NCBI GenBank assembly: GCA_920105625.2
Contig: CAKKTE020000052.1
Coordinates: 1,178,001-1,242,000 of the forward strand
Length of the DNA stretch: 64,000 nt
From: Clusia tigrina
Taxonomy: Eukaryota; Arthropoda; Insecta; Diptera; Clusiidae
Direction of reading: 5' to 3'
Both the position numbers and the translations under genes were made by a program. Below are positions 58,200-64,000 of this stretch, piece after piece. The notes beneath the pieces were generated by a model. It was not told where the DNA came from. It ran no database searches and worked only from the letters and a program-made list of their open reading frames with translations. Every line of letters starts with the position of its first letter. Positions within the stretch are counted from its first letter, which is position 1.

Positions 58200-60540
58200 G
58201 TTTTATGACGCTCCAGTAAAAAGTTACAAGCATTTGTATGCTGCAAACTTTGATAGGTGTAGGACGTACCGTATAGAAGTGAGGACCATTTGAAGTTTTA
58301 TCAGTGTTTGATTTGGGACTCAAGGGTAGCATAGCTTTGAGCGATAGCTTAAATTGACAAGAGCCTCGAATACTTTATTGTTACAAAATTTCAAGGTTTT
58401 ATGACGCTCCAGTAAAAAGTTCTAAGCATTTGTATGCTGCAAACTTTGATAGGTGTAGGACATACGGTATAGAAGTGAGGACCATTTGGAGTTTTATCAG
58501 TGTTTGATTTGGGACTCAAGCGTAGAATAGCTTTGAGCGATAGCTTCAATTGACAAGAGGCTCGAGTACTTTATTGTTACAAAATTTCAAGGTTTTATGA
58601 CGCTCCAGTAAAAAGTTACAAGCATTTGTATGTTGCAAACTTCGATAGGTGTAGGACGTACCGTATAGAAATTAGGGCCATTTGAAGTTTTATCAGTGTT
58701 TGATTTGGGACTCAAGAGTAGCATACCTTTGAGCGATAGCTTAAATTGACAAGAGGCTCGAGTACTTTAGTGTTACAAAATTTCAAGGTTCTATGACGCT
58801 CCAGTAAAAAGTTACAAGCTGCAAACTTTGATAGGTGTAGGACGTACCGTATAGAAGTTAGGGCCATTTGAAGTTTTATCAGTGTTTGTTTTGGGACTCA
58901 AGGGTAGCATAGCTTTGAGCGATAGCTTAAATTGACAAGAGGCTCGAGTACTTTATTGTTACAAAATTTCAACGTTTTTTATGACGCTCCAGTAAAAAGT
59001 TACAAGCATTTGTATGTTGCAAACTTTGATAGGTGTAGGACGTACCGTATAGAAATTAGGGCCATTTGAAGTTTTATCAGTGTTTGATTTGGGACTTAAG
59101 GGTAGCATAGCTTTGAGCGATAGCTTAAATTGACAAGAGGCTCGAGTACTTTATTGTTACAGAATTTCAAGGTTCTATGACGCTCCAGTAAAAAGTTACA
59201 AGCTGCAAACTTTGATAGGTGTAGGACGTACCGTATAGAATTTAGGGCCATTTGATGTTTTATCAGTGTTTGATTTGGGACTCAAGGGTAGCATAGCTTT
59301 GAGCGATAACTTAAATTGACAAGAGGATCGAGTACTTTATTGTTTCAAAATTTCAAGGTTTTATGACGCTCCAGTAAAAAGTTACAAGCATTTGTATGCT
59401 GCAAACTTTGATAGGTGTAGGACGTACCGTATAGAAGTGAGGACCATTTGAAGTTTTATCAGTGTTTGATTTGGGACTCAAGGGTAGCATAGCTTTGAGC
59501 GATAGCTTAAATTGACAAGAGCCTCGAATACTTTATTGTTACAAAATTTCAAGGTTTTATGACGCTCCAGTAAAAAGTTCTAAGCATTTGTATGCTGCAA
59601 ACTTTGATAGGTGTAGGACGTACGGTATAGAAGTGAGGGCCATTTGGAGTTTTATCAGTGTTTGATTTGAGACTCAAGGGTAGCATAGCTTTGAGCGATA
59701 GCTTCAATTGACAAGAGGCTCGAGTACTTTATTGTTACAAAATTTCAAGGTTTTATGACGCTCCAGTAAAAAGTTACAAGCATTTGTATGTTGCAAACTT
59801 CGATAGGTCTAGGACGTACCGTATAGAAATTAGGGCCATTTGAAGTTTTATCAGTGTTTGATTTGGGACTCAAGAGTAGCTTACCTTTGAGCGATAGCTT
59901 AAATTGACAAGAGGCTCGAGTTCTTTAGTGTTACAAAATTTCAAGGTTCTATGACGCTCCAGTAAAAAGTTACAAGCTGCAAACTTTGATAGGTGTAGGA
60001 CGTACCGTATAGAAGTTAGGGCCATTTGAAGTTTTATCAGTGTTTGTTTTGGGACTCAAGGGTAGCATAGCTTTGAGCGATAGCTTAAATTGACAAGAGG
60101 CTCGAGTACTTTATTGTTACAAAATTTCAACGTTTTTTATGACGCTCCAGTAAAAAGTTACCAGCATTTGTATGTTGCAAACTTTGATAGGTGTAGGACG
60201 TACCGTATAGAAATTAGGGCCATTTCAAGTTTTATCAGTGTTTGATTTGGGACTTAAGGGTAGCATAGCTTTGAGCGATAGCTTAAATTGACAAGAGGCT
60301 CGAGTACTTTATTGTTACAAAATTTCAAGGTTCTATGACGCTCCAGTAAAAAGTTACAAGCTGCAAACTTTGATAGGTGTAGGACGTACCGTATAGAATT
60401 TAGGGCCATTTGATGTTTTATCAGTGTTTGATTTGGGACTCAAGGGTAGCATAGCTTTGAGCGATAACTTAAATTGACAAGAGGATCGAGTACTTTATTG
60501 TTTCAAAATTTCAAGGTTTTATGACGCTCCAGTAAAAAGT
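58200..60540 (-). repeat. 1,158-bp higher-order repeat, two copies
   Basis: Copies lie at about 58,200-59,357 and 59,358-60,540. Shared landmarks are shifted by 1,158 bp: GTACGGTATAGAAG or its close form near 58,463 and 59,621, CATTTGGAGTTTT at about 58,483 and 59,641, the 186-bp monomer CTGCAAAC at 58,819 and 59,977, and the six-T run AACGTTTTTTATG near 58,972 and 60,130. Confidence 0.85.
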
Positions 60541-60659
60541 TACAAGCATTTGTATGTTGCAAACTTTGATAGGCTTTGAGCGATAGCTTAAATTGACAAG
60601 AGGCTCGAGTACTTTATTGTTACATAATTTCAAGGTTTTATGACGCTCCAGTAAAAAGT

Positions 60660-62329
60660 TACAAGCATTTGTATGTTGCAAACTTCGATAGGTGTAGGAC
60701 GTACCGTATAGAAATTAGGGCCATTTGAAGTTTTATCAGTGTTTGATTTGGGACTCAAGAGTAGCATAGCTTTGAGCGATAGCTTAAATTGACAAGAGGC
60801 TCGAGTACTTTATTGTTACCAAATTTCAAGGTTCTATGACGCTCCAGTAAAAAGTTACAAGCTGCAAACTTTGATAGGTGTAGGACGTACCGTATAGAAT
60901 TTAGGGCCATTTGATGTTTTATCAGTGTTTGATTTGGGACTCAAGGATAGCATAGCTTTGAGCGATAACTTAAATTGACAAGAGGATCGAGTACTTTATT
61001 GTTTCAAAATTTCAAGGTTTTATGACGCTCCAGTAAAAAGTTACAAGCATTTGTATGTTGCAAACTTTATTAGGATTTGAGCGATAGCTTAAATTGACAA
61101 GAGGCTCGAGTACTTTATTGTTACAAACTTTCAAGGTTTTATGATGCTCCAGTAAAAAGTTAGAAGCATTTGTAAGTTGCAAACTTTGATAGGTGTAGGA
61201 CGTACCGTATAGAAGTTACGGCCATTTGAAATTTTATCAGTGTCTGATTTGGGAATCAAGGGTAGCATAGCTTTGAGCGATAACTTAAATTGACAAGAGG
61301 CTCGAGTACTTTATTGTTACAAAATTACCAGGTTTTATGACGCTCCAGTAAAAAGTTACAAGCATTTGTATGCTGCAAACTTTGATAGGTGTAGGACGTA
61401 CCGTATAGAAGTGAGGACCATTTGAAGTTTTATCAGTGTTTGATTTGGGACTCAAGGGTAGCATAGCTTTGAGCGATAGCTTCAATTGACAAGAGGCTCG
61501 AGTACTTTATTGTTACAAAATTTCAAGGTTTTATGACGCTCCAGTAAAAAGTTACAAGCATTTGTATGTTGCAAACTTCGATAGGTGTAGGACGTACCGT
61601 ATAGAAATTAGGGCCATTTGAAGTTTTATCAGTGTTTGATTTGGGACTCAAGAGTAGCATACCTTTGAGCGATAGCTAAAATTGAAAAGAGGCTCGAGTA
61701 CTTTAGTGTTACAAAATTTCAAGGTTCTATGACGCTCCAGTAAAAAGTTACAAGCTGCAAACTTTGATAGGTGTAGGACGTACCGTATAGAAGTTAGGGC
61801 CATTTGAAGTTTTATCAGTGTTTGTTTTGGGACTCAAGGGTAGCATAGGTTTGAGCGATAGCTTAAATTGACAAGAGGCTCGAGTACTTTATTGTTACAA
61901 AATTTCAACGTTTTTTATGACGCTCCAGTAAAAAGTTACAAGCATTTGTATGTTGCAAACTTTGATAGGTGTAGGACGTACCGTATAGAAATTAGGGCCA
62001 TTTGAAGTTTTATCAGTGTTTGATTTGGGACTTAAGGGTAGCATAGCTTTGAGCGATAGCTTAAATTGACAAGAGGCTCGAGTACTTTATTGTTACAAAA
62101 TTTCAAGGTTCTATGACGCTCCAGTAAAAAGTTACAAGAATTTGTATGTTGCAAACTTTGATAGGTGTAGGACGTACCGTATAGAAGTTAGGGCCATTTG
62201 AAGTTTTATCAGTGTTTGTTTTGGGACTCAAGAGTAGCATAGCTTTGAGCGATAGCTTAAATTGACAAGAAGCTCGAGTACTTTATTGTTACAAAATTTC
62301 AACGTTTTTTATGACGCTCCAGTAAAAAG
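60660..62329 (-). repeat. 1,671-bp higher-order repeat, copy 1
   Basis: The block is repeated directly downstream with a period of 1,671 bp. Shared rare variants: TTTATTAGGATTTGAGCG (about 61,068 and 62,739), AAAATTACCAGG, GCTAAAATTGAAAAGAGG, AGCATAGGTTTGAGCG and GACAAGAAGCTCGAG. Only about seven differences were noticed by eye, most of them in the first 150 bp. Confidence 0.92.
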
Positions 62330-64000
62330 TTACAAGCATTTGTATGCTGAAAACTTTGATAGGTGTAGGACGTACCGTATAGAAATTAGGGCCATTTGAA
62401 GTTTTATCAGTGTTTGATTTGGGACTCAAGAGTAGCATAGCTTTGAGCGATAGCTTAAATTGACAAGAGGCTCGAGTACTTTATTATAACAAAATTTCAA
62501 GGTTCTATGACGCTCCAGTAAAAAGTTACAAGCTGCAAACTTTGATAGGTGTAGGACGTACCGTATAGAATTTAGGGCCATTTGATGTTTTATCAGTGTT
62601 TGATTTGGGACTCAAGGATAGCATAGCTTTGAGCGATAACTTAAATTGACAAGAGGATCGAGTACTTTATTGTTTCAAAATTTCAAGGTTTTATGACGCT
62701 CCAGTAAAAAGTTACAAGCATTTGTATGTTGCAAACTTTATTAGGATTTGAGCGATAGCTTAAATTGACAAGAGGCTCGAGTACTTTATTGTTACAAACT
62801 TTCAAGGTTTTATGATGCTCCAGTAAAAAGTTAGAAGCATTTGTAAGTTGCAAACTTTGATAGGTGTAGGACGTACCGTATAGAAGTTACGGCCATTTGA
62901 AATTTTATCAGTGTCTGATTTGGGAATCAAGGGTAGCATAGCTTTGAGCGATAACTTAAATTGACAAGAGGCTCGAGTACTTTATTGTTACAAAATTACC
63001 AGGTTTTATGACGCTCCAGTAAAAAGTTACAAGCATTTGTATGCTGCAAACTTTGATAGGTGTAGGACGTACCGTATAGAAGTGAGGACCATTTGAAGTT
63101 TTATCAGTGTTTGATTTGGGACTCAAGGGTAGCATAGCTTTGAGCGATAGCTTCAATTGACAAGAGGCTCGAGTACTTTATTGTTACAAAATTTCAAGGT
63201 TTTATGACGCTCCAGTAAAAAGTTACAAGCATTTGTATGTTGCAAACTTCGATAGGTGTAGGACGTACCGTATAGAAATTAGGGCCATTTGAAGTTTTAT
63301 CAGTGTTTGATTTGGGACTCAAGAGTAGCATACCTTTGAGCGATAGCTAAAATTGAAAAGAGGCTCGAGTACTTTAGTGTTACAAAATTTCAAGGTTCTA
63401 TGACGCTCCAGTAAAAAGTTACAAGCTGCAAACTTTGATAGGTGTAGGACGTACCGTATAGAAGTTAGGGCCATTTGAAGTTTTATCAGTGTTTGTTTTG
63501 GGACTCAAGGGTAGCATAGGTTTGAGCGATAGCTTAAATTGACAAGAGGCTCGAGTACTTTATTGTTACAAAATTTCAACGTTTTTTATGACGCTCCAGT
63601 AAAAAGTTACAAGCATTTGTATGTTGCAAACTTTGATAGGTGTAGGACGTACCGTATAGAAATTAGGGCCATTTGAAGTTTTATCAGTGTTTGATTTGGG
63701 ACTTAAGGGTAGCATAGCTTTGAGCGATAGCTTAAATTGACAAGAGGCTCGAGTACTTTATTGTTACAAAATTTCAAGGTTCTATGACGCTCCAGTAAAA
63801 AGTTACAAGAATTTGTATGTTGCAAACTTTGATAGGTGTAGGACGTACCGTATAGAAGTTAGGGCCATTTGAAGTTTTATCAGTGTTTGTTTTGGGACTC
63901 AAGGGTAGCATAGCTTTGAGCGATAGCTTAAATTGACAAGAAGCTCGAGTACTTTATTGTTACAAAATTTCAACGTTTTTTATGACGCTCCAGTAAAAAG
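62330..64000 (-). repeat. 1,671-bp higher-order repeat, copy 2 (reaches window end)
   Basis: This is the second copy of 60,660-62,329. The window ends at CCAGTAAAAAG, the base that corresponds to 62,329, so exactly one further period fits. Whether a third copy follows cannot be seen. Confidence 0.92.

Larger units (their letters stand above)
48108..64000 (-). repeat. 196-bp satellite, right arm, outer-family segment (distal)
   Basis: Inverted monomers continue to the end of the window. From about 48,360 the variants are again those of 8.0-10.7 kb: TTTGCCACTCA, TTCTTTATTGTTTCAAAA, AAGGTTCTATGACGC, ACAAGAATTTG, CATTTATATGTTGC. 119-bp truncated monomers (GATAGGCTTTGAGCG type) are near 52,613, 54,478, 56,156, 57,438, 57,948, 60,570, 61,073 and 62,743. 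186-bp monomers (ACAAGCTGCAAAC) are near 52,411, 55,942, 57,225, 57,726, 58,815, 59,198, 59,973, 60,357, 60,858, 61,752, 62,530 and 63,422. No interspersed element, RNA gene or unique sequence is visible, and the 66-72-residue frames are repeat translations. Confidence 0.95.

Overview
The window is almost entirely satellite DNA. It holds no host gene, RNA gene, CRISPR array or prokaryotic system that I can support. About 56 kb of the 64 kb is a tandem array of an AT-rich monomer (consensus about 37% G+C by hand count). The monomer is 196 bp: successive CTCGAG landmarks fall at 136, 332, 528, 724, 920, 1116 and 1312 in the left arm and at 8117, 8313 and 8509 in the right arm. The only real coding sequence is four copies of a 5'-truncated non-LTR retrotransposon with a Jockey-type reverse transcriptase. 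Satellite plus a poly(A)-tailed Jockey-like element points to an arthropod, most likely insect, genome and a heterochromatic, possibly pericentromeric or centromeric, location. The species cannot be named from what I see.

Layout. 1-8,011: left arm, monomers in + orientation, including a 1,725-bp higher-order repeat (HOR) in two copies (503-2,227 and 2,228-3,952). About 8,008-8,011: an abrupt head-to-head orientation switch with only about 4 nt between the inverted arms. 8,012-10,750: right arm, monomers now inverted, belonging to an 'outer' variant family. 10,750-48,360: a different 'inner' family rich in young segmental duplications (1,756-bp, about 1.29-kb, 3,585-bp and 10,296-bp periods), carrying the four retroelement copies at about 32.06, 35.81, 42.36 and 46.10 kb, all on the minus strand. 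48,360-64,000: the outer family again, with 1,372-, 1,158- and 1,671-bp HORs, running off the end of the window.

History read from the sequence. The four retroelement copies are one insertion copied with its surroundings: all share the same target site, the same 12-bp target-site duplication, the same 5' truncation point and the same left flank. An A-to-B duplication (period 3,747 bp) was followed by a tandem duplication of the A+B block (period 10,296 bp) giving C and D. Copies A and C match each other, as do B and D, in poly(A) length (13 versus 14), in residue 152 (E versus K), in residue 581 (K versus R) and in an upstream stop codon present only in B and D. The outer variant family on both sides of the inner family looks like layered expansion of a satellite. 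Nothing here works as a gene pathway; the interest lies in the structure and recombination history of the array.
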